Assembly: GCA_030762935.1 (NCBI GenBank)
Contig: CM060899.1
Coordinates: forward strand, 65,522,501-65,586,500
DNA: 64,000 nucleotides
Source of the DNA: Hymenopus coronatus
Taxonomy: Eukaryota > Arthropoda > Insecta > Mantodea > Hymenopodidae
Reading direction: 5' to 3'
Below, in pieces: positions 1 through 11,445 of the stretch; the first letter of the stretch is position 1; each line of letters starts with the position of its first letter. The notes below the pieces were generated by a model, which was not told the DNA's origin, ran no database searches, and saw only the letters and a program-made list of their open reading frames with translations. The position numbers and the translations under genes were made by a program.

Positions 1-2290
1 TCTCTGAAAGATAAAGTGTTTTTGGTTTAACCCTTGTATGCCTCAGGAACTTGTGATAACATTACAAGGGTTCCTGCTGCTGAGTTTCAGCGAGTGAGCA
101 ACAACATTTTCACAAGATGTGCTACCTGTTTGAGAGCAGGTCAACATTTCCAACATCTCCTATAAGGTAAGGATTTTAGAGCACCTCTTCCCACACCAAT
201 TACCCAGCAACACTAGATTCTCTTGCACAATGTCTGAAAACTATTCTGTTACAGTAGCAGCACCATTTAGTGATACTACTGTATGAATTTCTGCTTTTGT
301 TAGAATACTAGTATTTCATTAGAAATTTGTTTAAAAATTATGTTTCTCTCTTCAGCTGGTGGCAGTTATTTCAAAGGTGTGCTGCTACTGTTGACCTGTT
401 TAATTCTATATTACTTATGCTTCTGAAGTGTTTGTTATGTTTTGTTTAGTTTACCAGATGTAAACTTCATCACAGCCAGACCATTTTATTTTGTAAATAC
501 CTTCTTTCTTTTCTGAGGTTACTGGATTTGTTTGTAGATATTCAAGGTTTCTAATATTTTTATTCACTGGTGCAAGAATTATTTTGAATTATTTTAAGAT
601 ATTCTGTAATTTTTTGTAACATTCTCTCTCTTCAATTGATGATTAGGGTGGTTATATATTTTTGTACCCATTGTCTTCAGAATTATATTCCATGCTACTA
701 ATTGTTTGCTGAACTCATTGCTTGTTGCTGTTTTGACTATTTCTTTTTATATTTGGTCTCTTCTGTAGAGATTTAACATATTTCTATGGGTGAGCCAACA
801 TGTTGAGATTATGCGGCTGCCACATATGTTGCGCAAATTTAAACCTTGCAATTTTCTTGAGTCTTCATAACAACTAGCACAACAGTTGCAATGCATACTA
901 TAAGTGCTTCTATTATACTCAATGTACTTCTATATAGTGTCAGACATGTTGTACGACATGAAATTGCTTGCATAAATGGAGCCTAATTTGTGCAGGAAAG
1001 ATTTATCATTAATTCAGAAGTATCTAAAATGTACAACCATAACAGACCATAAGGCCTAATACTTGAAGTGAAGAAGAAGATATTTATTTACAATCAACAG
1101 GAAATAATACTGCATTGTCCTACAGTACTGCATCATGTGTACAAACAAAATTACAGTTCAATGTATAGTATTTGAATGCCAGGGAACAGATTAATGGAAG
1201 AAAATTCCTGGAGCAGAAATGGGATAAGATGGATAAAAGATCATTGTTAAAGAAGATTGTATAAGATTACTTCATCAGGCTATTTATTGTCAATCTTCTT
1301 TTCACATTGATAATTCAAAAAATTATCAATTTTATCAAAAAAGTATTTGGCATCTGGAGAGGGAGTAGCCTAAAACATTGATTTTTAGAAAAATGGAAGA
1401 AGCTTAAGTCAGTTTTTAAGCAAAGTTAAAAAAAAAACTGGAACTGATCTGTGCAAAGATAATTTAAGAGTTAAAACAATTTATGGTAGCTATTAATGTT
1501 TTGATAGTTATACGGAACTAAATTGTGTGTAGATGTAACTAAATGAGTATGTATGATGAGCTCTAAGCCTGGACTAAATGCCCCTCAAACTCAAGTTTAA
1601 CACAAATAAATAAAATACACCATGAAAATGGGTTCTTTCATAGAAGAATTGTTAAATTACCCTAAACTGTATGAATTGAGTTTAAATGCAAAAGTACAAG
1701 TAAATGAGGTGTTCTTTCAACCAAACTTTCCACAGTAATACTTCAATCCAGTCAAATCCATTTCCATTCAATCCATTTATAGAAAACAGAGTTAGGATAA
1801 TTGGACTGTAAAAGTGACAAGGTTAATTTTCCCCCTAAGTATTCCCATACTCGCAAATAATGATGATGACAATGAAGGCAACAACTGTGATTTTTTTTTT
1901 TTTTAGTTTGCATCCTAAGGTATAAAACCAGTGTCATCAACTTTAGAATGCCATTTTCTATGCCCTTCCACATACTCAAATTTCTCTTTGATTTCATATA
2001 GGACTCATTTCATATTTTTCAAGCAGTAAGAAACTGTGGCTGACCATCATATGCTACAATATAAGAGTATTTTTGGAATGATCACATAAAATATCACTCC
2101 AGTTGTGTCATAATTTGAAGAACTTACTCTATTAGTTTCAATTTTTTAAATAAACCATCCAACAAATGCTGTACATAACCATAAAACTAATTCTTATCCT
2201 TAATAAATTTGCATTATATTATGCAAATTTTTTTATCGCATGCAGATAAAAAAAAAAAATTCTAACTCCAGTAGATTTAAAAAAACTTAC
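1..2290. other. Intron 1 of zf1, no gene seen
   Basis: This stretch lies downstream, on the minus strand, of the exon-1 donor of zf1, so it should be intron 1 if zf1 shares the layout of its paralogues. I looked for the conserved acidic microexon and did not find it, so the microexon and the finger exon of zf1 probably lie left of the window. A TTAACCC motif near position 27 resembles the ends of the TTAA repeat found at 30.2 and 42.3 kb. A short T run sits at 1891-1904. Nothing else is recognisable. Confidence 0.5.
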
Positions 2291-2767
2291 CTTAATATCA
2301 TCACAAAGAAATGAAGTTTCTGATTCCAGCCCCCAAGTTTCTACTTTAATTTCAATTTTGTGATCCATTTCATGATTACTGTTATGTTTCTTAACTTTTA
2401 TTTCATGATACTCAGAAATACATTGTGTCCCAGTCTGTGAATCACTTCCAGTTATGGTATCTATTTCACAGTTATTGCTGCAAGTAACAGTTTCAGACTT
2501 AATCTGCTTTAGATGTTTGGTAAAAGATTCATTCTCTTCCTGTAAACCAAAGTCTGGTAAAGAAGTTTCTGATTTAATTTCTGTTTTGATTGCCACACCA
2601 CAACTATTGTCCACAAGCACAAAATCACTTTTTGTCTTCATTGAAACACTCTTGGTAAAGAATTCTGTCTCATTCTCTGAGGCTATGTTGTTTGAGAGAG
2701 GATTTCCTTCTTTGATTTTTATTACAGTATCCATTCAGCAACTTTGCTGTTTCTTTTGATGTTAAGT
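2291..2767 (-). CDS. zf1 exon 1: N-terminal acidic/[I/V]KxE region of a C2H2 zinc-finger gene (partial gene)
   Basis: This is the only visible exon of the leftmost cluster member. The acceptor CTCCACAG lies just above 2767, coding starts at the ATG at 2734 (an in-frame TGA directly precedes it), and the exon ends at 2291 with the donor AAG|GTAAG, giving 148 codons in phase 0. The product begins MDTVIKIKEG and ends CDDIK, colinear with exon 1 of zf2-zf4, with repeated IKxE motifs (IKTE, IKSE twice, IKVE). These match the sumoylation consensus; use is inferred. The first motif has decayed from the IEIKEE of its paralogues, and the terminal KEEPWWLE box reads KVETWGLE here, so this copy is more divergent. 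The zinc-finger exon is outside the window, so whether zf1 is functional cannot be judged. The role is inferred from the paralogues: a nuclear DNA-binding protein. Confidence 0.75.
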
Positions 2768-4430
2768 CTGTGGAGAAACAAACATAGAATAGAAGAACAA
2801 TGGCAAATTAAGTGTAGCTTATGTAACTGTTCAATGTGTAAGTTGTGGTGTGTGTCTGTTACTGCTCCACCTCCAGTGACCTCTCCGCAGTCATTAGCTC
2901 ATATCACAAGCTTTCTAAAAACATACACTCAATAACAGAATGGTTAAGACAAAAGTACTCTATAAAGTGCGTTTGTTACTGTCCCACCCAGACTTCTCTC
3001 TCTGCAGATACTGGCTCATCTCACATGACTTTAAAATCATATCTCAAATTATATGATGAGACGGGACTATGCATCAGTTTGTCTATTAACCCCTTCAGCA
3101 ATATGGATGTGATATGATGTCATGCACAATATTGTTAAATAAACCATTTTACCAACAGATAACATTGAATAAGTCCATTAAACATTACAAACTTTGGCAC
3201 CTGCATTTATGGCCCTGCGCTCTAAGGCACAATAGGAGTGGCTAATCAATCAAGCCAAGGATCATGGGATTGAATCCAGCTAAAATGTATGTTTTGCATT
3301 CTAGAGAAGCTGTGGAAAAGGATGGGGAGGACCCTACTAAAGCAATCAGTGTGATAGCATGGTTGTATGCTGATGGATTTTGATTGAATGAAATACTGCA
3401 TTTTACTATTTTTTTTATAAAAAAATTGACTTCTACCATTATGCAGTATTACAAGATAATAAGACAGATAATACTGAAGCTATCATGTTTCAGAATGGCT
3501 GCATGGTATAAAGCATGGCTTGGGAGAGTTGACCAGACTGGTATAGTTGGAGGTTCACGTTCTACAGAACCAATATTTATATTTTAATTTTAATATTTCA
3601 CATTCATTAATGGGTATCCTTGATTAATGCTGCGTGCCTACTCCTCTCTCTAAAGAGAATGACTAATGCGATGTATCTCTAACACCAAACACTCAATAAA
3701 TCTACATTCACAATAAGACAAAGCATAAGTGCAGATGCAAGGAAAGACCATTTACAATAGTCATTGGCATAATGTATTAAATTGGCATGGGTTTCTACAA
3801 CTGAAAATTACATGTGGAAATGTTCCAAGCATAAACTTCAACCTGAATTACATAATTACAATTTCACCCAATGTTTTATATATATAAACACACCATGAAA
3901 CTTAAATATATACAACTGATGCTTGCAGCACTGATGTCGCAATAATTACTTGACCAAAATATTAAAATTTGTGTAACCATAAAAACATGGCAGAAAATGA
4001 TAAAGCTGATAGTTCAATTGGGATTAACTCTTTGCACCTTACAATTTGTGAGAGCCAAGAAATCTAGTCATAGGATTCAGCAAGAAGATTACCATAACTC
4101 TTGAAGGAAGTGAGACATGGTACAGCATGGTATGTGCAGTAGGCATTGTAAAATTTTGCACTCTGTTTGTCTGCAGTTAAAGAGCAGACAATGCAGAGAG
4201 GAAAAGTTGCAGATTTCTATGTGTGCTGTGCAGGTATACAAATTTGCAAACTCCTGCACAGTGTTTAGTGTCTATGTGAATGCTTAATTGAATAATATGG
4301 GTGAAAAGTCCTGTGCTTATGCTGCATCTATGCTTACATCTTATTATGAATGGGATGTAGCTGTCTTCTTATGTAACAATAAACATGAAAGAAAAGAAAA
4401 AAGACCCTAGAGGTCAGAATAGTCAGCTGC
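2768..4430. other. Upstream flank of zf1, mostly featureless
   Basis: This AT-rich sequence should contain the intron before exon 1 of zf1 and perhaps its 5' untranslated exon. Apart from the weak tRNA-like segment near 3.2 kb I see no gene, no long open frame of convincing composition and no recognisable transposon protein. Confidence 0.4.
3190..3395 (+). repeat. Possible tRNA-derived SINE fragment
   Basis: The segment has a box A-like TGGCTAATCA near 3238 and a box B-like GGGATTGAATCC near 3269, the spacing expected of a tRNA-derived RNA polymerase III promoter. A non-tRNA body follows to about 3395. There is no second copy in the window and no clear target-site duplication, so this is only a suggestion. 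Confidence 0.3.
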
Positions 4431-4660
4431 TTTCAAACCCAGTGGAGGGCGATGGACTTTTTAGGGCGTAAAAATCCTTAGCTTGGCTTCCTTCGGAAGG
4501 GAAGTAAAGCCGTGGGTCCCGTGTTGTAGAACGGCACGCAAAAGAACCTCAAGCCTGATAGAAAGGCCTCTGAGCAAAAGTAAGCAGTCTTTCACACCCA
4601 ATTTAGAATGGGACGCTGAGAACCACAGTAGTTAAAGAGCGTCCTTGAATAAAATGCCAT
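4431..4660 (+). repeat. SINE family A, 5'-truncated copy
   Basis: The copy begins in the end of the tRNA-like head (TTTCAAACCC), continues through the family body (GGAAGGGAAGTAAAGCCG, then CCTCAAGCCTGATAGA) and ends in the conserved tail GTTAAAGAGCGTCC. It matches the full copies at 47114 and 49157 base for base over long blocks but has lost most of the promoter head. Confidence 0.85.
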
Positions 4661-5501
4661 TTCATTGTTTGCTTTCATTTCGCGGTATTATTTGCATCAC
4701 TGTTGGTAGCTACCACCATTATGAATCATAGCAACAGAAACGAAAACCTGAAAACAATTACAAAAGTTCTCCTAATTACCTCATAAACTACCATCCAAAT
4801 TACAGAAGGAAAAATATGGCACACATCTAATCAACACGTCCAAAAAACTTTTTTATTGTAACATTTTCATAGATGAAATTCACCTGATTCGTTACTGAAT
4901 TGGTGCATTTCCAAAAGAGTGCTTACTTTGCATTAACCGTCCTACAGATCACACACCTTGTTTAGCGTAGATATACACTGAACATTCTTCTGAGGTTGGT
5001 TCTTCATTTAGCGCTCGTTATAGATAATGAAGTCGTCGAGTAGAATTATCTTAAAATCGTTAATTTAACACCTTCGCTACATAGAATATTAAACACTACT
5101 GTCTACTTTGACTGGCATTATTTTAGGACCACCAGGTCCTTTGGAAGAAGTCTCTTCTATACTAGCCCATCTGGATAGTCTGTAATCCATATGGCGGTGG
5201 CCTTTTCAAATTTACAACAGGAACCAGCTGTTTGTGTCAACAGGGTTTAATTGTGGAATATTTGCTCATGATATGCTGAATACGAAAGTACAAACTAAAT
5301 TCTATGCTCAAAAAATCCTTAATACAAATATTCAGGCGACATTCGTCCTAAGAGAACTCGTTTTTGTTGTTGTTGATGATGAACTTAAGTAACGTGAATT
5401 TACTTAACACGACGTAATTTAAGATAAGAGCAGCGTCAAACGTTTCCTTCCCGTTACATTAAACGAAGTATGCACCATGGTTGCCAGTTAGCGGAATTTT
5501 A
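4661..5501. promoter_or_regulatory. CpG-bearing stretch, candidate promoter/5' exon area for zf1
   Basis: From about 4940 to 5470 CG dinucleotides are clearly more frequent than in the surrounding AT-rich DNA. The stretch lies about 2.2 kb upstream of the exon-1 acceptor of zf1 and carries ATGGCGG near 5190. A segment at about 4822-4925 aligns by eye with 40045-40148, upstream of exon 1 of zf3. I could not place a transcription start or a first-exon donor, so this is a candidate only. Confidence 0.25.
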
Positions 5502-5745
5502 GTCGCCCTCCGTGGTGTAATGGTTACCATGCTAACTCCATATACCCAAGGTCGCGGGTTCAAACCCGGCGGAGGGAAGGGAAGTAAAGCCGTTGGTCCC
5601 GTGTTTTAGATTTACGGCAGGTAAAAGAATCAAGCCTGATAGAGAAGCCTGTTAGCAAAATTAAGCGGTCTTTCACGCCCAATTTAGACTGGGACGCTGA
5701 GAACCACAACAGTTAAAGAGCGTCCATAAATAACACGCCATTTAT
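5502..5745 (+). repeat. SINE family A, full head with internal deletion
   Basis: The tRNA-like head is nearly intact: GTGGTGTAATGGTTACC is box A and GGTTCAAACCC near 5557 is box B. The body then jumps directly to GGAAGGGAAGTAAAGCCG, lacking about 45 bases found in other copies. The ends are flanked by a 14-bp direct repeat with two mismatches (5488-5501 and 5746-5759, TTAGCGGA core), interpreted as the target-site duplication. Confidence 0.9.
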
Positions 5746-6360
5746 TTAGCGGAGTTTTCGCTAAATTTGACGTGTTTTACATACATTCGGGTGAAATTCC
5801 GCACGGATTATTTAATGGATTTATGAACTTTTATCCACAATAATCCTTTTTTGCTAACTTAGTGTTTCAATTATGTAATTGGAACCAGATTTAGTGGAAA
5901 CAATTCTCAGATGGGACTGCAAATTAAATGCCTTCTTCCCATTTCAGTTAACCGAGTACGTTGCACAATACTATATGAAGTGTGACCTCTACATATCTTG
6001 TGCTGGAGGAGTGTGTTTATATGTAATGAAGTAAACATATACACCTGATTAACGTTATATGAATTGATCTTTGTATATGTTACTATTTTGCAGTGTTATC
6101 ACTTATTCCCAACCTTGCTGTATACATTCTAAGATACCATTACTGTACACTTTCCTCTCTTCACTTCCTTTTTTGTTGCACAGGTCCAGAACACAACAAA
6201 CCAGATTACCGTTCAAGGCTTTGGATTCATTCTCCGATTAGCTGTTATAACTTAAGTTATAATCATTAATTCATACAGCATAACATTGCAATCTATATAT
6301 CCTCTTATGAGATTAGACTTTATGCCCAAACTCTAGGATGTAGATCATGTCAAAAATTAC
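5746..6360. other. Intergenic, nothing recognised
   Basis: AT-rich DNA between a SINE copy and a decayed non-LTR fragment. I see no gene, splice-flanked exon or repeat in it. Confidence 0.4.
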
Positions 6361-7080
6361 ATTTATTCATACTTATGAACACATTTATTTACAAATAATA
6401 AGTCTGGCAATGAATTTTCAATTACATGTCTGTTTCCAAAAACCTACTCGTACACAGGCATTCTTAGTATATTCATTTTTATTACATATGTTACATTACC
6501 AATATTTTTGGATTGAATAAAATCCTCTGTATAGAAGGTGTGAGTAATATGGTATCTTTTTAAGTCCGATCTAAAGTAGTTTTTGTTTATTTGCAACTCT
6601 TTTATAGAAGAGGGAAGTGACTGAAAGGAAACTATTCCTTTGTAGTAGACCCCTTTTTGGAATGACTGCAAATTATTTGTTGGTCTATGTAAGTCCTACC
6701 AATGTCTGGTCTCTTTGTTATGAGTAGTACATTTTTTGTAAACTTTTCTGGGCTATTTATTACAAATAACAATATCAAAAGTGGTTTATAGTGAGTCAAT
6801 TGTTTGTCTTTCGCATGCTATTATTCTTATTACCTTCTTTTGCATAATGAACACTTTTTTTAGCATTTACTGAATTTCACCAAAATGTTATTCCATAGGT
6901 CATCAATGAATGAAAATATGCATAATAAACTGTTTTGAGTATGCACTTATTTATAAGCTGAATTTAAGATTGGATTGCAAGACATGCAGAACTTACTTTG
7001 GATAAGATATAAGCAATATAGTGTTCAATTCATGATAAAATTGAACTAAAGACGTAAGAATTCTGCATCTGCTCTCTGCT
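6361..7080 (-). mobile_element. Decayed non-LTR retrotransposon, 3' end of the reverse-transcriptase ORF
   Basis: On the minus strand a 75-codon frame at 6444-6671 contains QKGVYYKGI and FRSDLKRY, the signature at the extreme C-terminus of many CR1/Jockey-like reverse-transcriptase ORFs (QKGV.Y.G...F..LP...K...N...F...LK). The same element, also minus, recurs at 54180-55035 with matching nucleotide blocks. Stops and indels make it inactive. Confidence 0.65.
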
Positions 7081-7269
7081 TCCATATCATTGTTTATTGC
7101 ACACTGGCGATGTTTAATAATCAGACTTCAACATAATGCTTCCCCTGAAGCAACAGCACTATGTTTCCTAGTTCTTTATAATGTTTGTCTAATGGGAAGA
7201 GTCCTACTCTTCAGCAAATGAGATGTGTTATTGTACTCTGCTTTGCTTTGCCAGGTAGCTAAATTCTTG

Positions 7270-7527
7270 ATGCAAATTCTGCAATTTTAAAGCTGACAAA
7301 TTATCCTTATCACAAACTTAAAAACTGTGAAGTTTTTGCTGTCATTAAATTAGGTGTTTTTCAAAGATTATATTACTTGATGCTGAACTTTAAACATCTA
7401 AGGCTTTATAACTTCGTCTAACAAATATTGCTGTTTCAAATGTGACAAGAAAACACCCCTTGTTATAAATTTTACATTTGTAAGACCTTTTAACCTCATA
7501 TATCAAATTAATGGTTTTTAAATTTCT
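7270..7527 (-). pseudogene. Decayed zinc-finger units, distal remnant of the zf2 array
   Basis: Read on the minus strand, the sequence keeps fragments of the 84-bp finger unit (TTTGAAACAG, CATAAAATT-like blocks, TGTAAAATTTATAA) at the right spacing, but with many stops and lost cysteines. It continues at 7796 beyond an inserted SINE. This is the far end of the eroded array that begins just past the zf2 stop codon. Confidence 0.55.
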
Positions 7528-7795
7528 TTTTTATGGATACTCTTTAAATGCTATAGTTCTTAGCATACCGTTTTACTTTGGGCAGAAATTTTGCTCAGAG
7601 GTCTCAATATCACGCCTGAGGTTCTTTTACCTGCCATAAATTTTAGTCATGCTCCACTGGCATTACCTTGTTTCTGAGAGATGCAATGTTAATTATTTTT
7701 GTGGTCAAAAAAGCACATTGCCCTACACTGGATTTGAGCCTGCAACTTTGGGAACCCAAGGTTATCGTATTACCCCTAGACCATAGAGAAAAATT
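7528..7795 (-). repeat. SINE family A copy inserted in decayed zinc-finger DNA
   Basis: The reverse complement shows a degraded tRNA-like head (GGTTTGAGCC-like box B antisense near 7733) and the body and tail of family A (TGCTCAGAGG and CTTGAGGTTC blocks in antisense). Decayed finger sequence continues on both sides, so the SINE landed in the array remnant. Confidence 0.7.
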
Positions 7796-7976
7796 TTTTA
7801 AATGTGGCAACTGTGTAACCCTCTTTCATAAATTTCACACTTACATGTTCTTTTATGCTTATGTCTCAAATTATACTCTTTCAGATGATAAATAATAAAG
7901 CTATTTTCCATAGTTGCAAACATGAGAGCCTTCTAATCTAATGTATCAAATATCAATTTTAAAGATATTGGGGGTG
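7796..7976 (-). pseudogene. Decayed zinc-finger units between two insertions
   Basis: About two finger units are visible in antisense (TTTCACACTTACATG, then TATGTCTCAAATTATACTC), with substitutions that destroy the frame. It resumes the remnant at 7270-7527 and is cut off at 7977 by a transposase remnant. Confidence 0.6.
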
Positions 7977-8257
7977 TTAAAAAACTATTGGCACTTCATC
8001 TTTTGTGTTCACAGGAACTGAATTGATTATGTTATAGATATGCTCCGTTGATGTCTGTGCATGTTTACCATTCTTCTGGCAGCTCTGCATTAGTGTAGCA
8101 AAGCATTCATTGGGGGTAAACCCAGCTATGTCAAATACGGCATAACCACTAGGAACCAGATCCAGTAAACATGGAGGACGTGGCAACACAGTAAACCCTA
8201 ATTCATTCAGTGGCAATGGTCTGACAAATGGCATGTAGCCACACTGTTGGAATTTTT
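7977..8257 (-). mobile_element. Mariner-like transposase remnant, C-terminal part
   Basis: The minus-strand frame ending at 7977 reads GFTVLPRPPCLLDLVPSGYA, clearly derived from the PPYSPDLAP-D box around the third catalytic residue of Tc1/mariner transposases; the catalytic Asp is lost. The N-terminal half appears to lie at 8484-8905 beyond a nested SINE B. Confidence 0.55.
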
Positions 8258-8483
8258 TTTTATATAGTGTTTAACGCCCACTTTTACTACAAATGGGACC
8301 ATGGGTGATGACACTGAGGGTTTATGGAATAAAGATGAAGCACCGGTGGAATGTGATGGCAGGGGAACCAGGGGAAACACCCCCCCCCCCTGCGATGCTT
8401 TGTCCATCACAAATTGCACATGCTGTTGCTCGAGATCAAACCCTGACCATCTAGGTGGGAGACAAGTCGTCTAATTGGCCATG
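8258..8483 (-). repeat. SINE family B copy nested in a transposase remnant
   Basis: On the minus strand a tRNA-like head (GGCCAATTAGACGACTTG, then GGTCAGGGTTTGATC) is followed by a body with GGACAAAGCA and a terminal AGTAAAAGTGGGCGTTAAAC motif. The same layout is seen at 11790-12021. A C10 run around 8381-8390 interrupts the body. Confidence 0.75.
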
Positions 8484-9110
8484 CTATGGTCATTGGAAAA
8501 GAATGCCACATACTCATTTTCCATGGTGATAATGTTGAATGTGTCAGTGGAGTGAACCGCAGTACCATTAACTGTAGCTTTGTGAGGCACCAGTCCACCA
8601 TATACCTTCTTGACCGCGGAGCACAGTCTCCATGGGTTTCTGTGTAAATAGGCCCAGTCAGGACTTTCGAATGAGGGCTCCCAGTATGCTTTTACTCCAT
8701 AGATGGTGTTTCTTTTCTGGAGTCTTGTGGAGGAAATATGACTCCAAGGCAGTGACCAAACACTCAAGTAATTCTGGTGGATCTGTACACTACTGGGCCA
8801 GTTATTGTGCATACATCTTCATCTTCAAATCCTCATGAATGATATTCTGGAGGGTTCCCTGTGATAGACCTGCTGCCTTCTATAGTCCATTAAACATGAT
8901 TTTTGCCTTCAGTGCCACAAGTAGCAAAAATACTACCAAAAAAACAAAACATGATTTGCCTGTTCCCCAATATCAACTCATTGACATGGACACTGTTTGG
9001 TTTGTGTGCGATTGCTCTATGCCCAGTGCTTTGTATTTTCCAGCATAGTCCCAGCTATCTTTGAGCTCTGATACCATTAGAAACAAAGATCTGTAACTTG
9101 GTCCGTCTAA
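8484..9110 (-). mobile_element. Probable N-terminal and middle part of the same mariner-like remnant
   Basis: Minus-strand sequence near 8830-8875 reads GLSQGTLQNIIHEDLKMK, which looks like the second helix-turn-helix of a mariner-type transposase. The DNA from there to 8484 (a 113-codon frame at 8471-8812) I cannot assign with confidence. A short plus-strand SINE B tail (GCCACAAGTAGCAAAAATAC) sits at about 8912-8940. No intact coding frame exists. Confidence 0.35.
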
Positions 9111-9234
9111 GGCAAGCACTCCACAAGAGGTATTCACAAGCCGGAATAATTACTACTCAAATGCCCTACCTATAGGAAGCAACAGTAGACATATCTGCTA
9201 ATTTGCAGGAGTTGTAGGAGAAGTACCAATCAAT

Positions 9235-10043
9235 ACTGAGCAAACTTAATGAGGGAAGCTCTTTCATATGTTTCACACATGGTAGCCTCTCACTCTAATG
9301 TATCAAATTATGCGATTTCAAACTTGATAAGCAAATAAAGCTCTTCTCACAAATTCCATACTTAGGAGGCTTTTTACCCTCATGTATAAAATGATGTACT
9401 TTTAAATCCGACAAAGATTGCATACTTCTGTAGCTTTATGCCCTAATGTATAAAATTATGTGATTTAAAAGATGATAAATGAGTTAAACTTTCGCGCACA
9501 TGAGGCTATTTACTCTAAAGCATCAAATTATACCTTATCAAAGCTGACATGTGTGTAAAACTCACAAATTTCACTCTTAACTTCATTTATCAAATTAGGA
9601 AATTGTAAAGATGATATTTGAGTGAATCGCTTCTCATAGGTTTCAGACTTAACCTTAAGTATAAAATTATGGTTGTTCAAATGTGACAACTGAATGAGGC
9701 TACTTTCAAAATTTTATAAATGTGAGACTTTTTACCTTCATGTTTCATAGATGATAAACAAGAAAAGTCCTTCTCACAAATTTCACACTAGATTTTTACC
9801 CTCATGAATCAAATTATCCTTTTTTAAATCTGAGAAAAAGGTAAATATTTCTGCACATATTGCACACTTGTATGCCTTTATACGTTGATGTGTAAAATTA
9901 TGAGATTTCAATGATTATAAATCAGTAAAAATCTTCTCACAAATTTCACACTTGTGAAGTTTTTTACCCTTGTGTATCATATTATGTGTATGCAAAGTGG
10001 ACAAGCATATAAAGCTCTTTTCACAAATATCACACTTGTGAGG
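9235..10043 (-). pseudogene. Out-of-service fingers beyond the zf2 stop codon
   Basis: The finger frame continues without a shift past the TAG at 10044-10046. The next unit (about 9960-10043) is a complete finger with C2H2 residues and the stretch PHKCDICEKSF. The unit after it has one TAA in the helix region (L-stop-SLKSH) and the third has lost its first zinc-binding His (DLKKDN). Below about 9800 the array decays through frameshifts for several more units. This is recent C-terminal truncation of a longer array; readthrough of TAG-C cannot be excluded but would add only one or two fingers. Confidence 0.8.
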
Positions 10044-11445
10044 CTACTTTCCCAAATGTATCATTTTATGCCTTTTCCAAGATGATGAATGAGTAAATCT
10101 CTTCTCACAAATTTCACACTTATGAGGCTTTTTATCCTTATGTATCAATTGATGATATTTCATATCTGACAACCGAGTGAAGCTCTTCTCACAATATTCA
10201 CATTTATGTGGCTTTTTACCTTCATGTATCAAATTATGGATCTTCAAATTTGATGCATGACCAAAACTCTTCTCACAAATTGCACACTTGTGAGGCTTTA
10301 CAACCTCATGTATCAAATTATGCTGTTTCAAATTTGACAACCGTGAAAAGCTCTTTTCACAAATTTCACACTTGTGACTCTTTTTACCCTCATGTATCAA
10401 ATTATGCTGTTTCAAAGTTGAGAACTGTGTAAATCTCTTCTCACAAATTTTACACTTGTGCGGCCTTTTACCCTCATGTATCAAATTATGCTCTTTTAAA
10501 TGTGACAAAAGAATAAAGCTCTTCTCACAAATTTCACACTTGTTAAGCCGTTTACCCTCATGTACTAGATTATGCCTTTTCAAAGAGGATAGCCGTGTAA
10601 AGCTCTTCTCACAGACTTCACACTTATGAGGCTTTTTACCCTCATGTATCAAACGGTGTTCTTCCAAATGTGATAAATGAGTAAAGCTCCTCTTACAAAC
10701 TTCACATTTGTGTAACTTTCTACTCTCATGTATAAAACTATGCTGTTTTAAATCTGATAACCGTATGAAGCACTTCTTGCAAATTTTACACTTGTGAGGT
10801 CTTTTAACATCATGTAATAAATAATGCCTTTTCAAAGCTGATAACTTAGTAAAACTCTTCTCACAAACCTCACACTTACAAGGCTTCTTATCTTTGTGTA
10901 TCAAAATATGTTGTTTCAGATCTTGCAACCGCATAAAGTTTTTCTCACAAATGTCACACTTATGGGGCTTTTTACCCCCATGTATCAGATTATGTCTTTC
11001 CAACGTTGAGAAGTATTTAAAGCTCTTCTCACAAATTTCACACTGATGAGACTTTTTACCTTCATGTATCAAATTATGCCCTTTCAAAGTTGAAAAGCGT
11101 TTAAAGGTCTTCTCACAAATTTTACACTTATAAGGCTTTTTACCATCATGTATTACAATATGATCTTTCAAATGTAACAACCGACTGAAGCTCTTCTGAC
11201 AAACTTTACACTTGTGCAACTTTTTACCCTTATGAATCAATAAACCTCTGTTGTAAACATTTTTATAATTGTTACATTTCCCAGATTGTTTTGAATGAAC
11301 ATGCTGTATTTCTTTGACATCACTTTCTTGAATGTTGCATTCTGGACAATCATTCCCAAAACTGAAGCTGGCGTTTTTCACTGATGTGTCAGTGGAGGGC
11401 AAAGGTGAGTTGTCATAATCATAAGAGACTGCTTCTGTGATTAAT
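10044..11445 (-). CDS. zf2 exon 3: 14-finger C2H2 array
   Basis: The acceptor TATTTCAG precedes 11445 and the exon starts by completing an Arg codon, then LITEAVSYDYDN. A degenerate half finger (KCNNYKNVYNRG to LLIHKGKK) precedes finger 1. All fourteen fingers retain C-x2-C-x12-H-x3-H, including finger 13 (KCEYCEKSF). Helix positions 2 and 1 are mostly S and L, while -1, 3 and 6 vary (R/Q/H/K; H/N/D/S/T; D/G/R/Q/E/I/Y), the usual DNA-contact positions. The exon ends HLGK-TAG where the other linkers read GKKPHKC, so a single A-to-T change of AAG explains the stop. Confidence 0.9.

Noticed and set aside
5502..5580. Functional tRNA gene
   Set aside because: The box A and box B are good but the acceptor and anticodon arms do not pair, and the sequence is the head of a dispersed SINE with target-site duplication.
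7668..7895. Plus-strand 75-codon gene
   Set aside because: It spans antisense SINE A and antisense decayed fingers.
8471..8812. Host gene exon of 113 codons on the minus strand
   Set aside because: It is continuous with a transposase-like helix-turn-helix piece and flanked by the C-terminal part of such a remnant; no recognisable cellular protein.
10040..10050. Programmed stop-codon readthrough in zf2
   Set aside because: A further in-frame stop occurs one finger later and the array then decays, so simple nonsense mutation is the better explanation.
10208..10432. Plus-strand open frame of 74 codons
   Set aside because: It is the antisense of the zf2 fingers; the repetitive YVSN pattern is a shadow of the finger unit.
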